The translations under genes were made by a program, and so were the position numbers. Shown in pieces: positions 8,233-16,393 of a stretch of 64,000 nucleotides of DNA. The notes below the pieces were generated by a model. The model ran no database searches. It was not told the origin of the DNA and saw nothing but the letters and a program-made list of their open reading frames with translations. The DNA lies in contig JACKNU010000003.1 of the NCBI GenBank assembly GCA_024234675.1, positions 62,001 through 126,000 of the forward strand, given 5' to 3'. Every line of letters begins with the position of its first letter. Position 1 is the stretch's first letter. This DNA comes from Pseudomonadales bacterium (GTDB lineage Bacteria > Pseudomonadota > Gammaproteobacteria > Pseudomonadales > Halieaceae).

Positions 8233-8793
8233 ATGCTAAGCCTAAACAAACTGGAAAAAGTCATCGAACTGGAAGAGCGTCTGCGCAACGATTACCAGCA
8301 GCAGCTGGATGCGAAGACAGCCGAAATCGAGGACCTCGTCAAGCAACAGGCGGAACTGCAGGCGACCATCGACTCACAACAGGCCACGGTCAGCCAGCAA
8401 CTGGAAACCATTACCGAGCTCTCCGGCAAGGCCTCAGCCAACCAGCGAGTCGAGCAACTCAACCGCGAACTGAACAACCGCGCCGACAAGTTGCAGGAAG
8501 AGGTGGCCGAACTCAAAAAGCGGGTCAAGACACTGCAGAAAGACCTTGCGGAAGAGCGGGCGGAAAACAAGACGCTGAAACAGTTCGATCCCCCCAGAAT
8601 GAAAAAGAACCTGGATTCCAGCAAGAAAAAACTCGCCGAGAAGACCCGGGCCAATGAGGCGCTGCAAAAGTCGCTCAATACCAGCAAGGCCGAAAACGCC
8701 GAACTGCAGACCAAGGTCAAGGAACTGGAGTCCCGGCTTGCGGAGCTGGAACCCGAGCAGGTAACGGAGGAAGCCGAGGAAGTCGCGGCATAA
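8233..8793 (+). CDS. Cytosolic long coiled-coil protein
   Basis: 186 aa made almost entirely of charged heptads (E, K, L, Q), with only a short break at QFDPPRMKKN (about residue 122) that may act as a hinge between two helices. There is no signal peptide, membrane segment or enzymatic motif. The ATG at 8233 has AGGA at 8221-8224 in front; an open frame from 8203 extends upstream but adds non-helical residues. The acidic tail (EEAEEVAA) is typical of soluble scaffold proteins. Such proteins act in chromosome, division or polar organisation, but nothing here identifies the partner. Confidence 0.75.
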   Translation: MLSLNKLEKVIELEERLRNDYQQQLDAKTAEIEDLVKQQAELQATIDSQQATVSQQLETITELSGKASANQRVEQLNRELNNRADKLQEEVAELKKRVKTLQKDLAEERAENKTLKQFDPPRMKKNLDSSKKKLAEKTRANEALQKSLNTSKAENAELQTKVKELESRLAELEPEQVTEEAEEVAA

Positions 8794-8814
8794 CATCCGC
8801 ACAGCCGCAGCCAC

Positions 8815-9927
8815 CTAGAAATCGAAAGCCTGCTGCACCGCGGCCACCGCACCGGCCTGCCGTTCCGGCTGTTCAGAATCCACTCCAGCCAGGCCGGAGA
8901 GGGTCAGGCCCAGCAGGCGCACCCCCAGCGGCACCGGCAACAACTGCGCCAACAGCTCCCGTGCAATTGCGGCGAACTCCTGCTGCGACAGCTCGTGCTC
9001 GCATGAGCGGCTGCGGGTCAGCTGCCTGAAATCCGCAAATTTGACCTTGAGGGTCACGGTGCGCCCCCTCACCCCATTGTGCCGGATGCGCTGCCAGGCG
9101 CTCGCTGTTATGTCCTCCAGGGCGGCAAACAGGGCCGGGGCCGACACCAGGTCCTCGGCGTAGGTTCGCTCGCGGCCAACCGATTTGCGCAGGCGGTCCG
9201 GGCGCACGGGACGCTCGTCGATACCGCGGCAGGCGTGGTAGAGGTAGTTTGCGGACTTGCCGAAATGGCTGCCCAGTTCCTCCAGCGCCAGGGCGCGCAG
9301 GTCGGCCCCCACATGAATCCCCAGCCGCCCCATGCGCTCCGCAGTCCTGGGTCCCACACCGTAGAATCTGCGCACCGGCAGGGAGGCGACAAAATCGGCA
9401 CCCTCCCGGGGCCTGATAACGAACAGGCCATCAGGCTTGTTCTGGTCGGAGGCAATCTTGGCCAGGAATTTGTTGTAGCTGACACCGGCACTGGCGGTCA
9501 GGCCCGTCTCCTCCTTGATCGCCGCGCGGATCAGGCGGGCAACCTGGACCGCACTGCCTACGTCCAGCCGGTCCCGCGTGACATCGAGATAGGCCTCGTC
9601 CAGCGACAGTGGCTCGATCAACTCGCTGTAGCGGGCAAATATTTCCCTGATCTGCCGGGAGACCGCCCGGTAGGTATCGAATCGCGGCGGCACGAAAATC
9701 AACGCCGGACAACGCCGCGCCGCCGTCACCGATGGCATGGCCGAGCGCACGCCGAACCGCCGGGCCTCGTAACTGGCCGCGGCCACCACACCGCGGCGGG
9801 CGGATCCCCCCACCGCCACCGGCATGCCGCGCAATTCGGGGTTGTCCCGCTGCTCCACGCTGGCAAAGAAGGCATCCATGTCCACATGGATGATCTTGCG
9901 CACCGCTCCAGCCTCCTCTTCACTCAT
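8815..9927 (-). CDS. dinB: DNA polymerase IV (translesion Y-family polymerase)
   Basis: 370 aa, close to the usual length of about 350. Catalytic residues are visible: the IIHVDMDAFFASVEQ block (Asp16 and Asp18) and SLDEAYLDV (Asp110, Glu111). The GVSYNKFLAKIASDQNKPDG segment and the little-finger region near SVGRERTYAED follow in the expected order. Pol IV extends past damaged or mispaired bases with low fidelity, often under SOS control. The ATG at 9927 begins the conserved region; an open frame upstream to 10164 has no family character. The canonical C-terminal beta-clamp peptide is not obvious, although the protein ends in a short QQAFDF. Divergent from the lytic transglycosylase gene. 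Confidence 0.95.
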   Translation of the reverse strand: MSEEEAGAVRKIIHVDMDAFFASVEQRDNPELRGMPVAVGGSARRGVVAAASYEARRFGVRSAMPSVTAARRCPALIFVPPRFDTYRAVSRQIREIFARYSELIEPLSLDEAYLDVTRDRLDVGSAVQVARLIRAAIKEETGLTASAGVSYNKFLAKIASDQNKPDGLFVIRPREGADFVASLPVRRFYGVGPRTAERMGRLGIHVGADLRALALEELGSHFGKSANYLYHACRGIDERPVRPDRLRKSVGRERTYAEDLVSAPALFAALEDITASAWQRIRHNGVRGRTVTLKVKFADFRQLTRSRSCEHELSQQEFAAIARELLAQLLPVPLGVRLLGLTLSGLAGVDSEQPERQAGAVAAVQQAFDF

Positions 9928-9987
9928 GGCGGGGATAGTAAATCCACGGCTGCGCGGCCACAACATGGCACTTCCCCTGGCTGTGGC

Positions 9988-10003
9988 GGGTAGGGTACTA
10001 CAG
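9988..10003 (-). promoter_or_regulatory. Weak LexA-box-like element upstream of dinB
   Basis: Read on the reverse strand this is CTGTAGTACCCTACCC, with an intact left half CTGT and an A/T-containing spacer but a right half ending ACCC instead of ACAG. It is 61-76 nt upstream of the dinB start. One half-site is degenerate, so this is only a candidate. Confidence 0.2.
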
Positions 10004-10149
10004 CGCCTGGACAGGTACCCAAAGGGGGTACGCAGCGGCGGCTGCCCCCGGATCGGTGGTATCTTTCTGACATTTCGGTAAATTTTTCGACTTTTCGGAC
10101 CGAATTCGGGGCTACAATGGCAGCAAACAATACCGAGAGACGGGGATAG

Positions 10150-10872
10150 ATGGGCGGCTTTCACTGGGGAAGTGTCGTTTGCGCAATGGTATTTGCTGTG
10201 GCCCAGGCCGCGGCGGAGACCGGCAGTACCGCGGCGGGCGCAGATTCCACCGGCCAGGCAGACGCCTCCCCGCCGCCCTCCATAAAGATATTCAAATACC
10301 GCGACCGCACCGGGGCGATGTCATTCTCGGACCGGGCCCCCGCCAGCACACGCTATGAGATCATCCGTTACAGCTCCAGCTGTTATGCCTGCAACCCCCT
10401 GTCCAGCGTCGACTGGCACAGCGTCCCGCTGCAGTTGAGCGCCTTCAGGGAAGAGATCCGCGCGGCGGCGGGCAAGTACGGAATCGATCCAGCGCTGGTG
10501 CGGGCGGTTATCCATGCGGAGTCCGCGTTCCGGCCCCGGGCCAGGTCGAAGAAAGGCGCCATGGGCCTGATGCAACTGATGCCCGACACCGCCAGGGACA
10601 TGGGTGTCGCGGACGTACTGTCCCCCCGGGAGAACATCCTGGGCGGAGTTCGATACCTCGCCTGGCTGCTGGAGAAAAACGGCGGTAACACCATGCTGGC
10701 GACGGCCGCCTATAACGCCGGACCCGGCGCGGTGGAGCGCTACCAGGGCATTCCCCCCTACGAGGAAACCCAGACCTACGTCAAACGGGTCAGGATACTG
10801 CACAGCCGCTACCGGCTGGCACTGGCCAGCGCGGTCAGCGGCCCCAGCTTCAGCCAGGTCGGGGCCTACTGA
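10150..10872 (+). CDS. Lytic transglycosylase (SLT domain) with N-terminal DUF4124
   Basis: 240 aa. A signal peptide (about 1-21) is followed by a DUF4124-like stretch (IKIFKYRDRTGAMSFSDRAP) and then the lysozyme-like SLT domain. The domain carries HAESAFRP with the catalytic Glu at residue 124, KGAMGLMQLMP, and AYNAGPGAVERY. Enzymes of this type cleave MurNAc-GlcNAc bonds in the periplasm, leaving 1,6-anhydro ends. Two cysteines (SSCYAC, about 78-81) between the domains could form a disulfide. TACAAT at 10112-10117 may be the -10 element. Divergent from dinB across 222 nt. Confidence 0.92.
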   Translation: MGGFHWGSVVCAMVFAVAQAAAETGSTAAGADSTGQADASPPPSIKIFKYRDRTGAMSFSDRAPASTRYEIIRYSSSCYACNPLSSVDWHSVPLQLSAFREEIRAAAGKYGIDPALVRAVIHAESAFRPRARSKKGAMGLMQLMPDTARDMGVADVLSPRENILGGVRYLAWLLEKNGGNTMLATAAYNAGPGAVERYQGIPPYEETQTYVKRVRILHSRYRLALASAVSGPSFSQVGAY

Positions 10873-10935
10873 GACGCCCCGCTACCCCCGGGGTCTCAAC
10901 GGCCGGTGGCGACAGGGCATCTGTCGCGATCCAGC

Positions 10936-10961
10936 TTATCGCGCTATGCTCGTGGCGATAA
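10936..10961. promoter_or_regulatory. Inverted repeat upstream of the phosphatase gene
   Basis: TTATCGC (10936-10942) and GCGATAA (10955-10961) form a perfect 7-bp inverted repeat with a 12-nt centre, 26 nt before the phosphatase ATG. It could be an operator or a weak hairpin. No T-tract follows. Confidence 0.3.
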
Positions 10962-10987
10962 AGTTGTAGAGAGTTTGAAACTGCACG

Positions 10988-12013
10988 ATGTTCGATTTAA
11001 GCGCCTGCCATGTCGAACGCCTCGGTGACAGCGAGTACCGTATCAGCTGGCGTCAGTTTGACCCGCCGCGGCCGGTCGCGATCTACATGTCCGACGACCC
11101 CGATCGCTTTTACGGCAACCAGCATCCCGGCACACCACTACTGTGCACAACCGCCAGCGAGGCCCGTATCGCCAACCCTGATGCCCGGGTCCGCCACTAT
11201 TTCTACCTGGAAACAGACCGGAGCGACGGGGCTATCCTGGCCGAGCGCCGCCTGTCCCTGCAGGGGAGCCCTAACTTCCGCGATCTGGGGGGCTACCTGA
11301 CCCAGGACGGCCGCAAGCTGAAGTGGGGCAAGCTGTTCCGTTCCGGCAAGCTGTCCACCCTGACCGAACAGGACATGCACTATGTGCGTCGCCTGGGCCT
11401 GACCCTGGTGTGCGATTTTCGCCAACTGGTGGAACAGGAGCTCGACCCCACCGTCCTGGGACCAGACAGCCCGCACCGACTGGCCAGCCTGCCGGTAACA
11501 CCCGGCAGCAGGAACAATTTCATGGAAAACCTGCTGCAGCGCGGAGTCATCGCCGTGGACGACGCCGCCGGCCTGATGCAGGAAATCAACCGCGACTTCG
11601 TACTCAACCAGATGCCCCAGTACGCAGAAATGTTCCAGCTGCTGTTGGCCGGCGACCAGCAGTTGCTGATCCATTGCGCCTCGGGCAAGGACCGCACCGG
11701 ATTCGGTGCAGCGCTGATCCTGGACGTGCTGGGAGTGGATGAAGAGGCCATTGTCGAGGACTACCTGCTCACCAACAAATACCTGCCCATAGACGCGGAG
11801 GTGCAGCGCCTGTCAGCCGAACTCACCGATCAGGCAGGCCGGCCCCTGTCGGAGGAAATACTGCGCCCGCTGCTGGAGGTGAGGCCCGAGTATATTCGCG
11901 CCTGCTTCGAGGAAATTCGCAAGCGCCATAAATCGAAACAGCATTTCTATGAAACGGTCCTGCGGCTCGATGACAGGAAACTGGCGGAACTGAAAGCGCG
12001 CTACCTGCATTGA
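10988..12013 (+). CDS. Tyrosine-protein phosphatase (Y_phosphatase3 type)
   Basis: 341 aa, cytosolic. The P-loop HCASGKDRTGFG (nucleophile Cys near residue 230) is the C-x5-R signature, and SPNFRDLGGYLTQDGR with LFRSGKLS (about 95-120) is the conserved N-terminal block of the Y_phosphatase3 family. The first 90 residues look like an all-beta accessory domain, as in related bacterial proteins. Members dephosphorylate phosphotyrosine or phosphoinositides. The gene nearly touches the convergent CbiM-like gene (5 nt gap). An inverted repeat at 10936-10961 may control it. Confidence 0.88.
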   Translation: MFDLSACHVERLGDSEYRISWRQFDPPRPVAIYMSDDPDRFYGNQHPGTPLLCTTASEARIANPDARVRHYFYLETDRSDGAILAERRLSLQGSPNFRDLGGYLTQDGRKLKWGKLFRSGKLSTLTEQDMHYVRRLGLTLVCDFRQLVEQELDPTVLGPDSPHRLASLPVTPGSRNNFMENLLQRGVIAVDDAAGLMQEINRDFVLNQMPQYAEMFQLLLAGDQQLLIHCASGKDRTGFGAALILDVLGVDEEAIVEDYLLTNKYLPIDAEVQRLSAELTDQAGRPLSEEILRPLLEVRPEYIRACFEEIRKRHKSKQHFYETVLRLDDRKLAELKARYLH

Positions 12014-12018
12014 GGCCG

Positions 12019-12684
12019 CTAATCACCGAGATAATGTAGGTCGTCAAAGGTCTTGACCAATTGCGGATAAAACACCGTCAGGGTGGTGATCAACATCCCG
12101 TTGATAAAGCCCTCGGGAAACAACACAAGGCTGACCAGAGGCCAATTTTCCAGGGCCGACTGCAACCAGTCCCGGGCATCGATCAGCCAGAACACCAGTA
12201 ACGAACCGGCGACCATGGCCAGCATCGCCAGCATGCCGCCGCAAAAGCCCCCGCCCAGCATGTACAGGAACAGGTTTTTCGAGCGCAGCCGTGCCACGGC
12301 GTACAACACCAGGCGGGAGACAGCGCCCGGTAACAACACGGTGAGCAGCCAGGCAGTGGGCACGCCCAGCAGTGATTCCCCGATGATGATCGCGTAGAGA
12401 AAGCTGGACAAGGCCCCAGCCAGCAGGGCGAGACGCAGTCCCAGCAGCATCACCAGGCAGCTTATGCCGATGAAATGCAGCCACAACTGCGCCACCATAT
12501 GCACCGACATCAGCCACAACAACAGGCAGAAAATGGCGCCCCCCAATACCAGGTGCAACCGCGCCGGCACGGCGCGTACGGCTGCCCAGGGCGCCAACAG
12601 GGCAGCGACCGCACAGGCAGTGAACATCAGCAAGCTGCTGGCCAGCACCATCCAACCCGGCAAAAATTCGACGCCGATGAACAT
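12019..12684 (-). CDS. CbiM-like integral membrane protein (ECF-type S component, COG3235-like)
   Basis: 221 aa with about six to seven hydrophobic segments. The C-terminal FPEGFINGMLITTLTVFYPQ and the overall layout match the COG3235 group related to CbiM, the substrate-binding component of cobalt ECF transporters. True CbiM starts M-H-I and uses that His2 to bind metal; here the N-terminus is MFIGVEFLP, so the residue is absent. No CbiN, CbiQ or CbiO neighbour exists in the window. It may be a solitary S-component with another ligand. Confidence 0.65.
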   Translation of the reverse strand: MFIGVEFLPGWMVLASSLLMFTACAVAALLAPWAAVRAVPARLHLVLGGAIFCLLLWLMSVHMVAQLWLHFIGISCLVMLLGLRLALLAGALSSFLYAIIIGESLLGVPTAWLLTVLLPGAVSRLVLYAVARLRSKNLFLYMLGGGFCGGMLAMLAMVAGSLLVFWLIDARDWLQSALENWPLVSLVLFPEGFINGMLITTLTVFYPQLVKTFDDLHYLGD

Positions 12685-12734
12685 TACCGCACTACACAGC
12701 CTATTCCATGCAGCCGGCTGCGGGTGGGATCGAC

Positions 12735-13715
12735 CTAGTTTTCACCGGGGCCGGAATCATTATCGCCCTGTACCGAATCGGGGGGCGAGGCGATATACAG
12801 CTGAACGCCGGCTTCCACATCGGCCTCGCTGAAAATGAATTTTACGGTTTCGTAGCTGACCCCCTCTTTTTGCGCACTGACAAAGTAGGTCTGGTTGAGT
12901 GGCATATTCAACCAGGTCACCCCACCGTCCACAGATACGTCCGGTTGGGTAAGGTCGGGTATTACCGAGGCGTTGAAATAGATCGGGCCGATATAGTCAT
13001 CCGAGGCAGGAGACAGCGTCATGGTTGCCCCCGGATCGCCGTGGGGAAGCCGGTCATCGTGCATACTGGCCCATGACTTGCCGACCGTGACCACCATGGC
13101 ATTGCTGAAGAAGAAATTGGGATAGCCGTTGCTTCGCATCATGGCCTCGACGAAGGGCAGCATTGCGAACTCATAGTAATAGGGGTCGATAAACTGGATG
13201 GCGAAATCCGTATTGTCTTCGTCATCGATCGTATTGACGTTGGTCTTGGTGGTAATCCAACCCTCTTTTTCGTAGATAAAGGAGAACTCGAGGTCCACGC
13301 CGCTGTCCTTGACGATATACATGGTCCACCAGCCGGTCTCATCGGTTTGCAGGTCCAGCTCGCGCGTTTCCGGGTATTCCGCAATCCACACCCGGGTGTC
13401 GGGTACCGTGGCGTGATAGTCAATGTACTCCGGCGGTGACACCTGTATGTCCATGCCAAAATGATTGGTCTTGCCGCTGAGCTTCACCAGCGTCACCGCA
13501 TCGCCGAGCAGTTCGTCATCCAGCGGCGTGTCGGGGTCGCTCTCGTGCGCGTCGACTATATTCTGGATCTGCCTGTTGGAAACCTTCTGGTCGGTGAACA
13601 CCAGGATATTGTCCTGCAAATACACGCCGTCGTTGTTACTGCTGTTGTTATCACAGGCGAGCAAGCCGCAGGTAATAATGCCTATGGCCAACAAGCCGGG
13701 AAGTTTCTTTATCAT
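12735..13715 (-). CDS. Lipoprotein of unknown function
   Basis: 326 aa. The signal peptide ends in a lipobox (GLLAC) followed by an Asn/Ser/Asp-rich linker. The rest is acidic and rich in aromatic residues with beta-strand character (VWIAEYPE, DETGWWTMYIVKD, DPYYYEFAMLPF). No family is recognised. The ATG at 13715 is chosen because it begins the lipoprotein signal; the open frame continues upstream to 13967 without such character. An Asp after the lipid-modified Cys would, by the E. coli +2 rule, favour retention in the inner membrane. Divergent from the amphi-Trp gene. Confidence 0.7.
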   Translation of the reverse strand: MIKKLPGLLAIGIITCGLLACDNNSSNNDGVYLQDNILVFTDQKVSNRQIQNIVDAHESDPDTPLDDELLGDAVTLVKLSGKTNHFGMDIQVSPPEYIDYHATVPDTRVWIAEYPETRELDLQTDETGWWTMYIVKDSGVDLEFSFIYEKEGWITTKTNVNTIDDEDNTDFAIQFIDPYYYEFAMLPFVEAMMRSNGYPNFFFSNAMVVTVGKSWASMHDDRLPHGDPGATMTLSPASDDYIGPIYFNASVIPDLTQPDVSVDGGVTWLNMPLNQTYFVSAQKEGVSYETVKFIFSEADVEAGVQLYIASPPDSVQGDNDSGPGEN

Positions 13716-13901
13716 GGACCTGGGTTCCTGTAGGGCGGTAACGGTTTGATCAATAAGCTGCGCAGTATAGAAACTGAGACTGTGCTTGCATAGACCAGGG
13801 CCAGCCGGGCAGGGCGACGCGCGGTGTCTTTCTGCAGCGAGAGCAGCTAAACTTTTCCCTCGGTTTCCGAGCTTTACATCCCATTGAGAAAAGGAGCTGG
13901 C

Positions 13902-14120
13902 ATGGACCTGCTGGAGTTTTCCGAAGAGCGCAAGATGAGCCGGGAAGAGGCAGCCAAACTGCTGCACGCACTGGCCGACTCACTGGCGCGGCAGAATGCC
14001 GTCGATTTTGTGCGCGACGGGAAGAAGGTGCACATAAAAGTGGCCGATGAGGTCACTGTCGAGGTGGAGGTGGAGATCGAAAGCGATGAGTCCAGCATCG
14101 AGATTGAAATAAGCTGGTAG
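13902..14120 (+). CDS. Small amphi-Trp domain protein
   Basis: 72 aa. An N-terminal helix (FSEERKMSREEAAKLLHALA) is followed by strands in which hydrophobic and acidic residues alternate (VTVEVEVEIESDESSIEIEI), and the last residue is Trp. This is the amphi-Trp domain (TIGR04354), a small domain of unknown function with a conserved C-terminal Trp. The ATG at 13902 has AAGGAG ten nt in front; an upstream ATG at 13884 adds only six residues and lacks a ribosome site. Cytosolic. Confidence 0.85.
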   Translation: MDLLEFSEERKMSREEAAKLLHALADSLARQNAVDFVRDGKKVHIKVADEVTVEVEVEIESDESSIEIEISW

Positions 14121-14159
14121 CGGAACAGCCGGAGGGTGCGGCTCATTGCCGCGGGCCGC

Positions 14160-14834
14160 TCAATTGCCCAGCAGGCCCCGGGCAGCCAGTTCCTCCCTTA
14201 TGCCCTCTGCCAGTTGCCGGTAGCCCGCCGCATTCGGATGAATTTCATCGGCGCGCAGGCCGGCATCCGAGAGAATGTCGGCGAGCACATCCGGAATGAG
14301 TATCACCCCCTCCTCAGCAGCGATGTCAGCATAGACGGGTGAATCCGACAGCGCACCCACGCTGGCCCTGAGCAGGGACAGGCGCGGCACCGCCACCAGC
14401 GCCACCCTGGCACCCGAAGCCTGCGCCTCGCGCACGATTTCCCGCAGGTAGCCCCCCACCCTGGCCGCGGGCGTCTGGCGCAGGAAGTCGTTGCCGCCGA
14501 GTTCCACGATCACCAGTTCGGGCTGCCATTTGGCCAGCAGGGGCGCCAGGCGCTCCCGGGCCTCCCCGGCGGTATCGCCGGAGACGCCGGCATTGACTAC
14601 CTGCCAGCCGGTGGCTGCGGCGAGGCGGGCAGGAAAATCCTCCCCCGAGCCGGCTCCCAGCCCCGCGGTAATGCTGTCGCCGAAGGCCAGCACCACCGCA
14701 CCGGGTTGCAGCGGCGGGAGCCGGGTCTCCTTGTCGCAGCCGGGCGCCAGTAACAACAGGCATGCCAGCAGGCACAGCCCTGGCGCCCGGCACAGCGCAC
14801 CGGAAGCCAGCGCAACCTGTCGCGCCCTCGCCAC
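14160..14834 (-). CDS. SGNH/GDSL-family esterase lipoprotein (TesA-like)
   Basis: 224 aa. A signal region ending in LAPGC makes a lipobox. SGNH blocks are in order: VLAFGDSITAG (nucleophile Ser), VVNAGVSGDT, ELGGNDFL, and DEIHPNAAGY with the Asp-His pair. This matches arylesterase/lysophospholipase TesA-like enzymes that hydrolyse acyl esters or thioesters in the periplasm. The start codon is GTG directly abutting the TGA of the upstream LLM gene (TGA-GTG), so translation is probably coupled. A lipid-anchored form differs from E. coli TesA, which is free in the periplasm. Confidence 0.88.
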   Translation of the reverse strand: MARARQVALASGALCRAPGLCLLACLLLLAPGCDKETRLPPLQPGAVVLAFGDSITAGLGAGSGEDFPARLAAATGWQVVNAGVSGDTAGEARERLAPLLAKWQPELVIVELGGNDFLRQTPAARVGGYLREIVREAQASGARVALVAVPRLSLLRASVGALSDSPVYADIAAEEGVILIPDVLADILSDAGLRADEIHPNAAGYRQLAEGIREELAARGLLGN

Positions 14835-15818
14835 TCAGTCCTGCTCCAGCAGGGGCACGACCTGCTCCGCAAACAACTCCAGGCTGCGCCAGCCAACCGC
14901 CACCGGCATACCCCCGCAGAGGGGCGCCAGGTTGATGCTGCCCTTCCTGTTGATCTTCCCGGCCGCCTGTTCGGGGCTGAGAAAGGCGTACTTGCCCTCC
15001 TCCCTCAGGGCTTGCAGGGAGTCGGCACCGGATTCGGCGTAGGCCCGCCGACTGGCGTGCCGCCACCGGCGGTAGGCCAGGGCATCGTAGAGGAAGTACT
15101 GGCCGTACTCCGCCCAGGCCCTGTCGGGATCTTCGACGATCAGGGTGAGCGCCGGCTCATTGGGAAAAATCACCATACCGCTGTCAAAACCCAGCCGCTC
15201 GCACTCGCTGTCGTAGACCGCCTGCAGCGCCGCATCGTCTATGGGAGGCGCGAACATCAGGCCAAAGCGCGCCGCCCGCCGGGCCGCGGCGGGGCTGTTG
15301 CCCCCAACGCACAACAGGGCCTGCGGGGGGCGCGCGGGTGCCGGGTTCAATTGCACCCGGGTACCGCGGTAATCAAAGGCCTCCCCGCCCAGGGCTTGCA
15401 GCAACACGGTCAGTTTCTCATCAAATACCCGCCCCCTGCCCTGCCAGTCCGCACCCAGGGCCCGGTACTCGGCTTCCCGATAGCCCAGGCCCAGGGTCGT
15501 CGTGAAACGGCCCCCGGATACCAGGTCCAGCACGGCGATGTCCTCCGCGACGCGCAGCGGATCGTGCAGGGGCAACAGCAGCGCGCTGACATTGATAGCT
15601 ACCCGCCGGGTGAGGCTGGCGGCAGCCATGGCCATCATCAGCGGCGCGCTGAGAAAGCCGTCCTCCGCGTTGTGATGCTCGGAAAAGCCCACCACCGAGA
15701 CCGGCCGGGAATCGGCCCACCTGACCATGTCCAGGCAGGCGCGATAACGCTCGCCGGCGGTATCCGGGGCGGCCGGGGAAGCGCGCATATCGAACTGCAG
15801 GACGACCAGTGGCGACAT
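14835..15818 (-). CDS. LLM-class flavin-dependent oxidoreductase
   Basis: 327 aa, bacterial-luciferase-like TIM barrel. VVGFSEHHNAEDGFLSAPL and the DLVSGGRFTTTLGLGYREAE stretch are characteristic of LLM monooxygenases using reduced FMN or F420. The family oxidises diverse substrates with O2, and none can be named here. It abuts the SGNH lipase gene without a gap and follows the NTF2-like gene at 24 nt, so the three reverse-strand genes probably form one transcript. Confidence 0.85.
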   Translation of the reverse strand: MSPLVVLQFDMRASPAAPDTAGERYRACLDMVRWADSRPVSVVGFSEHHNAEDGFLSAPLMMAMAAASLTRRVAINVSALLLPLHDPLRVAEDIAVLDLVSGGRFTTTLGLGYREAEYRALGADWQGRGRVFDEKLTVLLQALGGEAFDYRGTRVQLNPAPARPPQALLCVGGNSPAAARRAARFGLMFAPPIDDAALQAVYDSECERLGFDSGMVIFPNEPALTLIVEDPDRAWAEYGQYFLYDALAYRRWRHASRRAYAESGADSLQALREEGKYAFLSPEQAAGKINRKGSINLAPLCGGMPVAVGWRSLELFAEQVVPLLEQD

Positions 15819-15842
15819 TGCCGTCAGGACTCCCTTCCGTAT

Positions 15843-16298
15843 TCAGTCGGTAGCCCGTTTCTCTCGCGCCTGCAGCCAGCGCAGCACCATCTCCCCCATC
15901 CGCTGCCTGTCGTAGGCATCTTCCTCATAGCTGAACCTGCCGCCACCGGCGTAGTGCAAAATGGTGATATTCGGCTCCTCGTAGATCTCACCATCGCCCA
16001 GGTCACTCATACGATTGAGTACCTTGCAGATGACCCAGCCCTTGTCCTCATCGATGGAATACCACTCGATGGGGAAGGCCTGCATACCGTTATGGGGCAC
16101 CGAGGCCATGACCTTCGTTATCCACTTGAAGATCGTCTCGCGCCCCCAGAAACGGCCATACTGGTGCTCGAAGTAAGTCGCGTCCTCAGTGAACATGTTG
16201 GCCCAATCGCGCCAGTTGCCCTGCTGCGCCCCCTTCAGCGCGGCCACCTGGTACCTGTCGAAGGCCTCCTCAATTTCCTGCCGGTTCCATCTACCCAT
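15843..16298 (-). CDS. NTF2/SnoaL-like domain protein
   Basis: 151 aa, a cone-shaped alpha+beta domain by sequence: an N-terminal helix (IEEAFDRYQVAALKG), then W-x-x-W-A-N-M-F-T-E-D-A-T-Y-F typical of SnoaL-like and limonene-epoxide-hydrolase-like proteins, and a final strand region. Such domains serve as cyclases, isomerases or ligand-binding partners. The ATG at 16298 is at the start of homology; an upstream ATG at 16394 lies in sequence with no family character. It heads the run with the LLM enzyme and SGNH lipase. Confidence 0.72.
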   Translation of the reverse strand: MGRWNRQEIEEAFDRYQVAALKGAQQGNWRDWANMFTEDATYFEHQYGRFWGRETIFKWITKVMASVPHNGMQAFPIEWYSIDEDKGWVICKVLNRMSDLGDGEIYEEPNITILHYAGGGRFSYEEDAYDRQRMGEMVLRWLQAREKRATD

Positions 16299-16393
16299 CA
16301 AAGCGTCTCCCCTTGCACAGCTGTCTGATACGCGAGCAGGACCGATTATTGCGGCTGCAGGCGGGCATGGCCACCGCCCCGCGCGGCCCCGCA

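Noticed and set aside
9928..10164. Extended N-terminus of DinB from an upstream codon at 10164
   Set aside because: The extra 79 residues are unlike DinB and overlap the transglycosylase start; the conserved domain starts at 9927.
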